DNA from: Sphingomonas endolithica
GTDB lineage: Bacteria > Pseudomonadota > Alphaproteobacteria > Sphingomonadales > Sphingomonadaceae
DNA: 64,000 nucleotides
Assembly: GCF_025231525.1 (NCBI RefSeq)
Contig: NZ_CP103057.1
Span: 2,249,001 to 2,313,000, forward strand
Direction of reading: 5' to 3'
Shown piece after piece: positions 17,456 through 26,134 of the stretch. Under the pieces are notes generated by a model, which was given only the letters and a program-made list of their open reading frames with translations, was not told the origin of the DNA and ran no database searches. The stretch's first letter is position 1. Every line of letters begins with the position of its first letter. The position numbers and the translations under genes were made by a program.

Positions 17456-19093
17456 CTATTTCGCCCCGGCACGGCTCTTGTCGCGGATTTCGCGGAATTC
17501 AGCGGTCGGATACCAGTTGGGCCAGCGGTCGCTCTCCGCCAGGCTATGCCCCAGCGCATAATAGATGGTGAGGTCGGATACCGCGCCATCCCACTTCCAC
17601 TTGGGATCATATTCGTCCTGCGGCTTGTGGTAGCGGTTGACGGTATAATCCTCCGCCGCCGCACGCCCCGCCGCCGTCCCGCCGACCACCAGATCGTCGC
17701 CGCTCTCCCCGTACAGCATCGGCACGCCCAGCTTCGCCATGCTGAAATGGTCGGAGCGGTAATAATAGCCCTTCTCCGGCGTCGGCTCGAGCGCGATCAC
17801 GCGTCCTTCGGCCGCAACCAGCGGCTTGACCATGTCTTCGAGCTCGGACTTGCCCGCGCCGACCAGCACGAAGTCCTTCGCCTTGCCGACCACGTTCAGC
17901 CCGTCCATGTTCACCCCGCCCACCGTCTGCGCCAGCGGATAGACCGGGTTCTCGGCATAGAATTTGGAACCGAGCAGCCCCGATTCCTCGCCCGTCACCG
18001 CCAGGAAGACCTGGCTCCGCTTGGCGGGGCCGGCCTTGGCCGATGCCTCGGCGATCGCCACCAGCCCGGCAATGCCCGAGGCATTGTCGACCGCGCCGTT
18101 GCAGATATCGTCGCCCTTCACCGCATCGCAGCGGCCGAGATGGTCCCAATGCGCCGAATACAGCACCACCTCGTCCGGCTTGGCGGTGCCCGGCAGGATA
18201 CCGATGACGTTCTTCGACGCCTGCCGCCGCACGGTGTTGGTGAAGCCGACGCTCGCCTTCACCCCCAGCGGCACGGCCTTGAAACCCTTGCTCGCTGCCG
18301 CCCGCGACAGCGCGCCGAAATCCTTGCCCGCGCTCGCGAACAACGCCTCCGCCACCGGCTTCTGGATCCAGCCCACCGCCTCGCTCTGGTCCATATGATC
18401 GCCCGGCGTATCCTGTTCCAGCTGCGGCCCGGTCCAGGACGATTGCACCACGCCCCAGCCATAGGCCGCCGGCTCGGTATCATGCACGATGATCGCCGCC
18501 GCCGCGCCCTGCCGCGCCGCTTCCTCGAACTTGTAGGTCCAGCGCCCGTAATAGTTCATCGCGCGGCCGCCGAAATCGCCGGTCAGGCCCTGTGTCTGCC
18601 AATCGGGATCGTTGATCAGGATGACCACCGTCTTGCCCTTCACATCCACCCCGGCATAATCGTTCCAGCCCCGCTCCGGCGCGTTCACGCCGTAGCCGAC
18701 GAACACCACGTCGCTGTTCCTGATCGCCACCTTGGGCGTCACACGGTAGGTCGCGATCACCAGATCGCTGCGATACGCCGCCGTGACCGGCGTCTTGCCC
18801 CCGGTGAAGGTCAGCGGCGTCACGTCGCTCGCGCTGATCTCGACCAGCGGCACGTCCTGATACCAGCTGCCCTTATTGCCCGGCTTCAACCCGGCCTGCT
18901 TGAACCGCTCGACGATATAGCCAGTGGTCTTCGCCTCGGCCGGCGTGGTCGGCGCCCGCCCCTCATAGGCATCCGAGGATAGCGTCTGCGTCACCGTCTT
19001 CAGCGTATCGACCGAGATGGCGGGCTTTGGCGCGCCTTGCGCAAACGCGGGGAGAGCAAGGGCGGCGGAGGCGAGGAACAAGGCAGCGCGCAT
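17456..19093 (-). CDS. Secreted M28-family metallopeptidase
   Basis: The 545-residue protein has a signal peptide (MRAALFLASAALALPAFAQG). It then has a PA-type insert domain (about residues 110-270) and an M28 catalytic domain with zinc ligands in SAHWDHLG, NGAVDNASG, GEESGLLGS, NMDGLN and YRSDHFSMAKLG. It probably acts as a periplasmic or exported aminopeptidase. The start at 19093 gives a clean signal peptide; an ATG at 19120 is possible. aguA follows after 1 bp, so the two are cotranscribed. Confidence 0.9.
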   Translation of the reverse strand: MRAALFLASAALALPAFAQGAPKPAISVDTLKTVTQTLSSDAYEGRAPTTPAEAKTTGYIVERFKQAGLKPGNKGSWYQDVPLVEISASDVTPLTFTGGKTPVTAAYRSDLVIATYRVTPKVAIRNSDVVFVGYGVNAPERGWNDYAGVDVKGKTVVILINDPDWQTQGLTGDFGGRAMNYYGRWTYKFEEAARQGAAAAIIVHDTEPAAYGWGVVQSSWTGPQLEQDTPGDHMDQSEAVGWIQKPVAEALFASAGKDFGALSRAAASKGFKAVPLGVKASVGFTNTVRRQASKNVIGILPGTAKPDEVVLYSAHWDHLGRCDAVKGDDICNGAVDNASGIAGLVAIAEASAKAGPAKRSQVFLAVTGEESGLLGSKFYAENPVYPLAQTVGGVNMDGLNVVGKAKDFVLVGAGKSELEDMVKPLVAAEGRVIALEPTPEKGYYYRSDHFSMAKLGVPMLYGESGDDLVVGGTAAGRAAAEDYTVNRYHKPQDEYDPKWKWDGAVSDLTIYYALGHSLAESDRWPNWYPTAEFREIRDKSRAGAK

Positions 19094-19163
19094 CGGCTTG
19101 GATACTCCGGAAGAGGGCATGCCGCTTTCTTGGCGAAGCGGAGCGCTCTTGTCCACGAACGAG

Positions 19164-19193
19164 AAAGGGCGGCCCGTTGCCGGACCGCCCTTT
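19164..19193 (-). terminator. Intrinsic terminator after rpsD
   Basis: AAAGGGCGG (19164-19172) pairs with CCGCCCTTT (19185-19193) across a 12-nt loop, 27 bp downstream of the rpsD stop codon. The stem is symmetrical enough to act in both directions. Confidence 0.7.
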
Positions 19194-19219
19194 CTGTACG
19201 CCTTGATGTCGAAGAGAGC

Positions 19220-19834
19220 TCAGCGCGAATAGAATTCCACGACGAGGTTCGGTTCCATCTTCACCGGATAAGGCACTTCGTCCAGCGTCGGCACGCGGGT
19301 GAAGGTCACCTTCGCATTGCCGTCGGGCGCGACATAATCGGGGATTTCGCGCTCGGCCAGGCTCTGCGCTTCCATCACCAGGGCCATTTCCTTGGCCTTG
19401 TTGCCAAGCGTGATCTCCATGCCCGGGAAGCAGCGGCGCGACGCGATGTTGCACTTGATGCCGTTGACGCGGATGTGGCCGTGCGAGACGAGCTGGCGTG
19501 CAGCGAACACGGTCGGCGCGAACTTGGCGCGATAGACCAGCATGTCGAGGCGCTGCTCGAGCAGGCCGATCAGGTTCTGGCCGGTATCGCCCTTCATGCG
19601 TGCGGCTTCGGTGTAGCAAGCGCGGAACTGCTTCTCGGTCACGTCGCCATAATAGCCCTTGAGCTTCTGCTTGGCGCGCAGCTGGATGCCGAAATCGCTG
19701 ACCTTGCCCTTGCGGCGCTGGCCGTGCTGGCCGGGGCCATATTCACGCTTGTTGACCGGCGACTTGGGCCGGCCCCAGATGTTCTCGCCCATGCGGCGAT
19801 CGAGTTTATGCTTTGCGGATGAACGCTTCGACAT
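19220..19834 (-). CDS. rpsD: 30S ribosomal protein S4
   Basis: The 204-residue protein begins [20 protein letters not shown] and holds the S4 RNA-binding domain ([20 protein letters not shown], then [14 protein letters not shown]). S4 is a primary 16S rRNA binder that nucleates the 30S body. The C-terminal VVEFYSR is the family end. The ATG at 19834 is the canonical start; the frame is open for six more codons upstream. It is transcribed alone, as often in Alphaproteobacteria. Confidence 0.97.
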   Translation of the reverse strand: MSKRSSAKHKLDRRMGENIWGRPKSPVNKREYGPGQHGQRRKGKVSDFGIQLRAKQKLKGYYGDVTEKQFRACYTEAARMKGDTGQNLIGLLEQRLDMLVYRAKFAPTVFAARQLVSHGHIRVNGIKCNIASRRCFPGMEITLGNKAKEMALVMEAQSLAEREIPDYVAPDGNAKVTFTRVPTLDEVPYPVKMEPNLVVEFYSR

Positions 19835-20049
19835 CGTAAAATTACCTTGCAAGTGCCAATAACAAGACCCGCTTCGCCGATGAGAGCTCAGCTGATCGAT
19901 ACCCGGTCATCGCTCCGCTGACATCTGGGACGTCAACAGGGCCACCGCTTCACCGGGGTGCGGCGCCATTTGCGAAGGCGGGCGATTAGCCGGGGTGCGC
20001 CGTTGAGTCAAGCTGGACAGGCGCCGCGTGCCTCGGCAAGACCCATGTC

Positions 20050-20361
20050 ATGACCGATCCGATCCTGTCCGGCCCCGATTGCACCACGATGGCCGAGGTC
20101 CGCGCCGGCGTCGACCAGGTCGATCGCGAGCTGATCGCGCTGCTCGCCCGCCGCTTCGCCTATATGGACGCCGCCGCGCGCATCAAGCCGGATCGCGGCG
20201 CGGTGCGCGACGAAGACCGCAAGGCGCAAGTCGTCTCCAACGCGATCACCGCCGCCGAAGCCGCCGGCCTGCCCGCAGATGCCATCGCCGATCTGTGGGA
20301 TGCGCTGGTCGAGGCCTCGATCAGCTATGAGCTGAAGGCATTCGACCGGCGTAGGGACTAA
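20050..20361 (+). CDS. Chorismate mutase (AroQ type)
   Basis: The 103-residue all-helical protein has the AroQ signature: RAGVDQVDRELIALLARRFA with the active-site Arg, the Lys of ARIKPD, DEDRKAQVVS, and ALVEASISYELKAFDRRRD at the end. It converts chorismate to prephenate for phenylalanine and tyrosine synthesis. It is a stand-alone mutase domain, not fused to prephenate dehydratase. Confidence 0.9.
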   Translation: MTDPILSGPDCTTMAEVRAGVDQVDRELIALLARRFAYMDAAARIKPDRGAVRDEDRKAQVVSNAITAAEAAGLPADAIADLWDALVEASISYELKAFDRRRD

Positions 20362-20421
20362 ACAACAATCAGCCGATCCGGTGGTCCTGCAGCCGTCTGG
20401 TCAGCTGGCATCAGCCAAGCC

Positions 20422-20690
20422 GTCACCCCGGACCTGTTCCGGGGTCCACCGTGCCGCACGCTCTGGCTTCAAGGCACTATCGACACAGAAAGCCGCTTGG
20501 TGGACCCCGGAACAAGTCGGCGACTATCCCTTTCAGACATAGTTCGTCATCCCCGCGAAGGCGGGGATCCATAATGGCGGGCTTAGCGGCTGAAATGCAG
20601 ACGTTCGAGTATATGGATCCCCGCCTACGCGGGGATGACGGCGAGTTACTTGTTCGAAGGGTACAACCGCCGAACAAGTCCGGGGTGACG
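20422..20690. repeat. Nested palindromic repeats in the chorismate mutase / trmJ gap
   Basis: Four repeat units form a nested array: unit A (GTCACCCCGGACCTGTTCC) at 20422-20448, its inverse at 20500-20520 (GGACCCCGGAACAAG), unit B (GTCATCCCCGCGAAGGCGGG) at 20546-20573 with its inverse at 20612-20640, then another inverse unit A at 20671-20690. The region lies between convergent genes and encodes no protein. Confidence 0.8.
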
Positions 20691-20712
20691 GTCCTGAGAT
20701 CGGAAGCTTGTC

Positions 20713-21801
20713 CTACCCCCGCGGCCCCTTCTTCCCCGACAGCGCACTCAACACCCCGCGCATCGTGCGCACTTCCTGGCTCGACCAACCCGGCTTGGTC
20801 AGCAACGTGCGCAACGTTCGCTTGGTCACCGGGGTGCGCGCCGGCGGATAGAAGAAGTTCGCCGCCTCCAGCATCGCATCCAGCTGGGCGATCATGCCCT
20901 CGAGCTCCTCCTGCGGCGCCGGATCGGGCAGGTCGGTTTCCGGCGGCGAGGCGAGGCCCGTCCCCTTCGACCATTCATAAGCGACCAGGATCACCGCCTG
21001 TGCCAGGTTGAGCGAGCCGAACTCGGCATTGATCGGCACGGTGATGATCTCGCGGGCAAGCGCGACATCGTCCGTCTCCAGCCCCGACCGCTCGGGCCCG
21101 AACAGGATCGCCGACCGCCCCACCGCATCATGGATCGCCACCGCCGCCTGTTCCGGCGTTACCACCGGCTTGGTCACCCCGCGCTTGCGCACCGTGGTGG
21201 CATAGACATGGCGGCAATCGGCCACCGCCGCGGCCACGCTGTCATACACCTGCGCCCGTTCCAGCACGACATCCGCGCCACTGGCGGCCGGCCCGGCGGA
21301 AGGATTGGGCCAGCCATCGCGCGGCGTGACGAGGCGCATCTCGACCAACCCGAAATTGAGCATCGCCCGCGCGGCCTTGCCGATATTCTCGCCGAGCTGC
21401 GGGCGGACGAGGACGATGACGGGGGGCAGGTTAGTGACTTGTCCGTCAGTCTCACCCTCAACCCGTTCGTCTCGAGTAGGCGTCGAGCTTGTCGAAACGT
21501 CGTATCGAGAGACAAGAGCGGCCTTCGGTTTCTTGGCAGCTGCCGACAGCGCCTCCCAATCACCTCTAAACAGGGCTTCTTTCTTCTTCCGCGACCAATC
21601 CTTGACTCGATGCTCGGCTTCCAGCGCCTCGATCCGCGATCCAAAATCCTGCGACCACATGAGCGTCACCGGGCGTCGCGCATGGGTATATCCCTCGATC
21701 TCTCCAGCTTGGTGCTGCCCAACGCGCTGCTCAAGATTGTCCGTGTGCCCGGTATAGTAACTGCCGTCGCTGCAGCGAAGGATATAGGTCCAGAACGTCA
21801 T
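20713..21801 (-). CDS. trmJ: GIY-YIG nuclease domain fused to TrmJ-type tRNA methyltransferase
   Basis: The 362-residue protein joins two normally separate proteins. Residues 1-90 are a complete small GIY-YIG domain (WTYILRCSDGSYYTGHTDNL, Arg in EQRVGQH, Glu in IEALEAEHRVKDW). Residues 125-362 are a SPOUT methyltransferase of the TrmJ/LasT class (GENIGKAARAMLNFGL, ILFGPERSGLETDD, INAEFGSLNLAQAVILVAYE), which 2'-O-methylates position 32 of tRNA. Residues 97-120 are encoded by a copy of the dispersed intergenic repeat, read in frame. No ATG, GTG or TTG occurs in frame between the domains, so the methyltransferase part has no start of its own. Confidence 0.85.
   Translation of the reverse strand: MTFWTYILRCSDGSYYTGHTDNLEQRVGQHQAGEIEGYTHARRPVTLMWSQDFGSRIEALEAEHRVKDWSRKKKEALFRGDWEALSAAAKKPKAALVSRYDVSTSSTPTRDERVEGETDGQVTNLPPVIVLVRPQLGENIGKAARAMLNFGLVEMRLVTPRDGWPNPSAGPAASGADVVLERAQVYDSVAAAVADCRHVYATTVRKRGVTKPVVTPEQAAVAIHDAVGRSAILFGPERSGLETDDVALAREIITVPINAEFGSLNLAQAVILVAYEWSKGTGLASPPETDLPDPAPQEELEGMIAQLDAMLEAANFFYPPARTPVTKRTLRTLLTKPGWSSQEVRTMRGVLSALSGKKGPRG
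21463..21514 (-). repeat. Dispersed repeat forming the coding linker of the fusion
   Basis: On the minus strand this reads TCTCGATACGACGTTTCGAC, then AAGCTCGACGCCTACTCGAG and ACGAACGGG, matching the repeat at 21807-21868 (AAGCTCGATGGCTACTCGGG, then ACGAACGG) and those at 4559-4745. It encodes the linker residues SRYDVSTSSTPTRDER. Confidence 0.75.
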
Positions 21802-21806
21802 TCGCT

Positions 21807-21868
21807 ATGCCCTATCCCTCGATATGCCATCTCGACAAGCTCGATGGCTACTCGGGACGAACGGTGCG
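21807..21868 (+). repeat. Dispersed repeat upstream of the GIY-YIG module
   Basis: This copy is inverted relative to the one at 21463-21514 and ends just before the GIY-YIG start codon, so the nuclease module is bracketed by an inverted pair. The 123-bp gap to nrdR holds no other feature. Confidence 0.7.
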
Positions 21869-21924
21869 ATTAAAAGGCTCGGCGACAACCGCCCTGAACA
21901 CGGTAGCCCACGCGGCAAGCGATC

Positions 21925-22386
21925 CTATTCCTGCCCCACCGAACTCACATTCCCGGCAAATTCCTCGAAGTCGCGCGCCTCGCGAAAGTCCTTATACACG
22001 CTGGCAAAGCGGATATAGGCAACAGAATCCATCCCCTTCAGCCCCTCCATCACCAGCTCTCCGATGCGCTTGGCGGGGATTTCGTTCTCGCCCTGCGTCT
22101 CCAGCTGGCGCTGGATGCTGGAGACGAGCTTTTCCAGCCGCGCCGCCTCGACCGGGCGCTTGCGCGCCGCGATCGAGACCGAGCGGAGGAGCTTCTCGCG
22201 GTCGAAGGGTTCGCGCTTGTTCTCGCTTTTCAGCACGTACAAGTCGCGCAGCTGGATGCGCTCGAACGTCGTGAAACGGGCGGCGCAATCCTCGCACTGC
22301 CGCCTGCGGCGGATCGCGGCACCATCGTCGGTCGGCCGCGAATCCTTTACCTGGCTGTCTTCATGGCCGCAGAATGGACAGCGCAT
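21925..22386 (-). CDS. nrdR: Transcriptional repressor NrdR
   Basis: The 153-residue protein has an N-terminal zinc ribbon (Cys3, Cys6, Cys31, Cys34) and an ATP-cone ([18 protein letters not shown], then [17 protein letters not shown] and [13 protein letters not shown]). NrdR senses adenine nucleotides and represses ribonucleotide reductase genes at NrdR boxes. It lies downstream of glyA and a small membrane protein on the same strand; its ATG overlaps the small gene's stop (TGATG). Confidence 0.95.
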   Translation of the reverse strand: MRCPFCGHEDSQVKDSRPTDDGAAIRRRRQCEDCAARFTTFERIQLRDLYVLKSENKREPFDREKLLRSVSIAARKRPVEAARLEKLVSSIQRQLETQGENEIPAKRIGELVMEGLKGMDSVAYIRFASVYKDFREARDFEEFAGNVSSVGQE

Positions 22387-22553
22387 CAGCTCTTGTTGCG
22401 CTTGAAATAGGCGTAGCCGGCGCCGGCCGCCGCACCAATGATCGGGCCGACGAACGGCACCGGGATCGCCACGACGGCACCCAGCGCCGCCCATTTCGCC
22501 ATGCTCTTGCCGAGCTTGGGATCGGATTGCAGTTCGGATTTGAAATCGGCCAT
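22386..22553 (-). CDS. Small membrane protein between glyA and nrdR
   Basis: The 55-residue protein starts [20 protein letters not shown], then has one glycine-rich hydrophobic segment ([20 protein letters not shown], then AAGAGYAYF) and a basic end. It could be a hairpin or single-span membrane protein. The ATG at 22553 is only 3 bp past the glyA stop, and the gene overlaps nrdR, so it is part of the operon. The function is unknown. Confidence 0.7.
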   Translation of the reverse strand: MADFKSELQSDPKLGKSMAKWAALGAVVAIPVPFVGPIIGAAAGAGYAYFKRNKS

Positions 22554-22555
22554 GG

Positions 22556-23872
22556 TCAGATACCTTCCGGGTAGATCGGGAATCGATCGCACAGCGCCCT
22601 AACGCGCGTGCGCACCGCATGCTCCACCTGCGGATCGCCCTGCTCGCCCTTTTCGCGCAAACCTTCCAGCACGTCGGCGACCATATTACCGATTTCGCGG
22701 AACTCGGCGGGGCCGAAGCCGCGCGTCGTGCCGGCGGGCGAGCCGACGCGGATGCCGCTGGTCTTGGTCGGCGGCAGCGGATCGCCCGGAATGCCGTTCT
22801 TGTTGCAGGTGATGCCGGCGCGCTCCAGCGCCTCGTCGGCATCCTTGCCGGTAACGCCGAGCGGGGTCAGGTCGACCAAGGCCAGATGCGTGTCGGTGCC
22901 GCCCGAGACGATGTCCGCGCCACGTTCCTTCAGCGTCGCGGCCAGGATCTTGGCGTTCTCCACCACCGCGGCGATGTAGCTCTTGTAATCGGGCTGCAGC
23001 GCTTCGCCGAAGGCGACTGCCTTTGCCGCGATGACGTGCATCAGCGGGCCGCCCTGCAGCCCCGGGAACACGGCCGAATTGATCTTCTTGGCAATGGCCT
23101 CGTCATTGGTCAGCACCATGCCGCCACGGGGCCCGCGCAGCGTCTTGTGCGTCGTGGTGGTGACGACATGCGCATGGGGCAGCGGCGACGGGTGCAGCCC
23201 AGCGGCGACGATGCCGGCGAAATGCGCCATGTCGACCATGAAATAGGCGCCGACCTCATCGGCGATGGCGCGGAAGCGGGCGAAATCGATCGCGCGCGGA
23301 TAGGCCGAGCCGCCGGCGATGATCAGCTTCGGCTTGTGCTCGCGTGCGAGGCCCTCGACCTGGTCGAAATCAATCAGGTGCGTCACCGGATCGACGCCAT
23401 ATTGCACCGCGTTGAACCATTTGCCGCTCATCGCCGCGCGCGCGCCGTGCGTCAGGTGGCCGCCGGCATCCAGGCTCATGCCCAGGATCGTCTCGCCCGG
23501 CTTGACCAGTGCCAGCATCACCGCGCCATTGGCTTGCGCGCCGGAATGCGGCTGCACGTTGGCGAAGCCACAGTCGAACAATTGCTTGGCGCGTTCGATC
23601 GCCAGCGTCTCGACCTCGTCGGACGGCGCGCAGCCCTGGTAATAGCGCTTGCCCGGATAGCCTTCGGCATATTTGTTGGTGAAGACAGACCCTTGTGCCT
23701 GCAGCACCGCCTTGGAGACGATATTCTCGCTGGCGATCAGTTCGATCTGCGTCTGCTCGCGGTTCAGCTCGTGCGAGACGCCGGCGAACACGGCGGGGTC
23801 GGCATCGGCCAGCGTGCGCGTGAAGAAGCCATCCGGCTGCACGTCGGACAAGGTCTGCGGGTTGGTGCTCAT
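22556..23872 (-). CDS. glyA: Serine hydroxymethyltransferase
   Basis: The 438-residue PLP enzyme has all family blocks: [36 protein letters not shown], the PLP lysine in [14 protein letters not shown], and the [15 protein letters not shown] end block. It interconverts serine and glycine while loading one-carbon units on tetrahydrofolate. Its ATG overlaps the rpiB stop (ATGA). Confidence 0.97.
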   Translation of the reverse strand: MSTNPQTLSDVQPDGFFTRTLADADPAVFAGVSHELNREQTQIELIASENIVSKAVLQAQGSVFTNKYAEGYPGKRYYQGCAPSDEVETLAIERAKQLFDCGFANVQPHSGAQANGAVMLALVKPGETILGMSLDAGGHLTHGARAAMSGKWFNAVQYGVDPVTHLIDFDQVEGLAREHKPKLIIAGGSAYPRAIDFARFRAIADEVGAYFMVDMAHFAGIVAAGLHPSPLPHAHVVTTTTHKTLRGPRGGMVLTNDEAIAKKINSAVFPGLQGGPLMHVIAAKAVAFGEALQPDYKSYIAAVVENAKILAATLKERGADIVSGGTDTHLALVDLTPLGVTGKDADEALERAGITCNKNGIPGDPLPPTKTSGIRVGSPAGTTRGFGPAEFREIGNMVADVLEGLREKGEQGDPQVEHAVRTRVRALCDRFPIYPEGI

Positions 23873-24321
23873 GCGGATAACTCCTCGAATTGCGGATGGC
23901 TGAGTTTGTCGATGCGGCCGGCATGGCGCCCGCCGGCGAATTCGGCGACCAGGAAGGCGGCGATGCACGCCTTGGCCATGTCCTCGCCGGTGAGCCGCGC
24001 GCCGAGCGCGATCACGTTGGCGTCGTTATGCTCGCGCGCCAGCATCGCCGAATACGGCTCGCCGACCAAGGCGCAACGCATGGCGGGGTGGCGGTTCACG
24101 GCGATCGAGATGCCGATCCCCGATCCGCACAAGGCGATCCCGCGCGCGGCCTTGCCCGAGGCGACCGCCTCGGCCAGCTTGTAGCCGTAATCGGGATAGT
24201 CCACCCGGTCGGTACCGCTCGGGCCAAGATCGATCACGTCATGGCCGTCGCCCGACAACCAAGCCGACAGGACGGCCTTGAGATCGAATGCGGCATGGTC
24301 GGAGGCGATGGCGATGCGCAT
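23869..24321 (-). CDS. rpiB: Ribose-5-phosphate isomerase B
   Basis: The 150-residue protein has [18 protein letters not shown], the [17 protein letters not shown] block, the active-site Cys in [17 protein letters not shown] and the family His in [14 protein letters not shown]. It interconverts ribulose-5-phosphate and ribose-5-phosphate. It is first in the operon rpiB-glyA-small protein-nrdR, a frequent alphaproteobacterial order. Confidence 0.95.
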   Translation of the reverse strand: MRIAIASDHAAFDLKAVLSAWLSGDGHDVIDLGPSGTDRVDYPDYGYKLAEAVASGKAARGIALCGSGIGISIAVNRHPAMRCALVGEPYSAMLAREHNDANVIALGARLTGEDMAKACIAAFLVAEFAGGRHAGRIDKLSHPQFEELSA

Positions 24322-24456
24322 GGCCGGGGGTTCCTGGGCGATAAGCGAATGCGGCGCTATTACGCAAAGGTCCGCCAAAACGCCACTGCCGATACGCTTG
24401 GGTAATCTGCAGCAATTGCCGCCGTCGATCATCCCCGCTAGCTTCTGCGCCGAGTG

Positions 24457-25044
24457 ATGAAACCCCACCCCGATATGCCGGCCGACGCGCCGACGCTGCA
24501 GCAGCGGCGCCAGCGTCTGGTGGAGGTCCTCGTCGCCGCGGGGGAGGAAGACCGCGGCGCCTTTCGCGAGCTCTACCGGCTCACCTCGGCGAAACTGTTC
24601 GGCATCACGCTGCGGATCTGCGGCGACCGGCAGGCGGCGGAAGACGTGCTGCACGATGTATACCTGACGATCTGGAAGCGCGCCGGCGCCTATGAACCGT
24701 CCCGCGCCAGCCCGATCACCTGGCTGGCGACGATCGCACGCAACCGGGCGATCGACTGGCGCCGCGCGCAGACGATCCGCCGCACCACCCCGCTGGACGA
24801 CACCCAGCCGATCGTCGACACCCGCCCCTCGGCGCTTGAGGCGCTGAGCGCGGACCAGGACGCGCACCTGCTGCACGACTGCCTCGATACGCTGGAGGAT
24901 CGCCAGCGCGACTCGATCCGCACCGCCTTCTTCGACGGCCTGACCTATGCCGAACTGGCCGAGCGCCGGAACACCCCGCTCGGCACGGTCAAGAGCTGGG
25001 TCCGCCGCGGACTGATGAAGCTCAGGGAGTGTCTCGAGCAGTGA
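24457..25044 (+). CDS. ECF-type RNA polymerase sigma factor
   Basis: The 195-residue protein has region 2 (FRELYRLTSAKLFGITLRIC, then AAEDVLHDVYLTIWKRAGAY and WLATIARNRAIDWRR) and region 4 (LEDRQRDSIRTAFFDGLTYA, then ELAERRNTPLGTVKSWVRRG). It is followed by an overlapping anti-sigma gene, the usual arrangement of SigK/RskA-like pairs. A GTG at 24454 is an alternative start. No autoregulatory promoter could be identified with confidence upstream. Confidence 0.9.
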   Translation: MKPHPDMPADAPTLQQRRQRLVEVLVAAGEEDRGAFRELYRLTSAKLFGITLRICGDRQAAEDVLHDVYLTIWKRAGAYEPSRASPITWLATIARNRAIDWRRAQTIRRTTPLDDTQPIVDTRPSALEALSADQDAHLLHDCLDTLEDRQRDSIRTAFFDGLTYAELAERRNTPLGTVKSWVRRGLMKLRECLEQ

Positions 25045-25883
25045 GCGACGATACGATCCTCGAGACGGGTTCGGATCCAGATGTCGCCGCCGCCGAACTG
25101 GCGCTGGGCGTGCTGGAGGGCGAGGAGCGCGGGGCGGCGCTGCGCCGCGTGATGGCCGAACCCGGCTTTGCGCAGGCGGTCGAGCAATGGCGCCATTACC
25201 TGGCCACTTTGTTCGATCTCTGGCCGGAACACGCGCCGCCCGCGGCGCTGTCGGCGCGGGTGGAGCGCTCGCTCGACGCGCTGCAGGCGCCGCCGCCGGC
25301 CGCGTCGTCGCGCTACTGGCCGGCCGCCGCTGCGGTGATGAGCGCGGTCGCCGCCGCGTTGCTGCTGGTGATCGTGCTGCGCCCGCTGCCAGCACCAGTG
25401 CGCGTGCCGGTCGGCGTGCCCGTGCGCGTGCCGGTGCCGGTGCCGGCGCCCACCCCGACACAGGCGCCCGTGGAGTCCCCGCCGACTCCGGCGCCGGTCG
25501 TGACGCCCGAGCCCGCCCCCACGCCCCGGGCATTGCCGGTGATGCCCGACGCGCTGCTCGCCGCGGCCATCGCACCGGTCAAGAAGGGTGCGCCGGTCAC
25601 CGCCATCTACGATCCGGGCTCGGGCGCGCTCAGGATTGCCGAGACGACTCTGGCCGACGACCGGCGCAGCGCGCAATTGTGGGTCATCGGCGCCGACGGC
25701 ACGCCACATTCGCTCGGCCTGCTGCGCACGGTCGGCGCGACGGCGCTTAACGTCGCGGCGGCGAACCGCGCGCGATTGGCCACCGGTGCCACGCTGGCGA
25801 TCAGCCTGGAGGCGCTGGGTGGATCATCCACCGACGTACCGCAGGGTCCGGTCGTCGCAACGGGTGTCGTGTCACCCGTATGA
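25041..25883 (+). CDS. Anti-sigma factor, RskA-like, with proline/valine repeat
   Basis: The 280-residue protein has a cytosolic zinc-less anti-sigma domain (VAAAELALGVLEGEERGAAL, with LRRVMAEPGFAQAVEQW) and one transmembrane helix near residues 96-112. A periplasmic part follows with about 45 residues of Pro-Val repeats (VRVPVGVPVRVPVPVPAP, TPTQAPVESPPTP). The end is an RskA C-terminal domain (VTAIYDPGSGALRIAETTLA, then LWVIGADGTPHSLGLL). It should hold the upstream sigma factor at the membrane until proteolysis or release. A GTG start overlapping the sigma stop (GTGA) couples the two. Confidence 0.85.
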   Translation: MSDDTILETGSDPDVAAAELALGVLEGEERGAALRRVMAEPGFAQAVEQWRHYLATLFDLWPEHAPPAALSARVERSLDALQAPPPAASSRYWPAAAAVMSAVAAALLLVIVLRPLPAPVRVPVGVPVRVPVPVPAPTPTQAPVESPPTPAPVVTPEPAPTPRALPVMPDALLAAAIAPVKKGAPVTAIYDPGSGALRIAETTLADDRRSAQLWVIGADGTPHSLGLLRTVGATALNVAAANRARLATGATLAISLEALGGSSTDVPQGPVVATGVVSPV

Positions 25884-26065
25884 CCGCGCCAGCCGGCGCG
25901 GCGGGCGGCCACATCCGCGGCACGCCGATAAGGCCCGACTAAACTTTATCGCGCCGCTGCATCCGTCAGCCGCCCGTCCACGTATCTTCGCCCGTCCTCT
26001 ACCCCAATCTAGATGGACGTGTACGGGACGCCCCATCTCCTCCGTTGGAGCGTCCCTGGCGTAAC

Positions 26066-26096
26066 GGACCTGCCGGATACCCACACCGGCAGGTCC
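26066..26096. terminator. Strong hairpin between convergent genes
   Basis: GGACCTGCCGG (26066-26076) and CCGGCAGGTCC (26086-26096) form an 11-bp perfect stem with a 9-nt loop, between the convergent anti-sigma and dnaE2 genes. There is no T-run, so a terminator role is inferred only from position. The rest of the 251-bp gap shows nothing else. Confidence 0.4.
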
Positions 26097-26134
26097 ACAC
26101 GCCCCCGATCGCAACCCTGGTCGCCTCGTCCACA

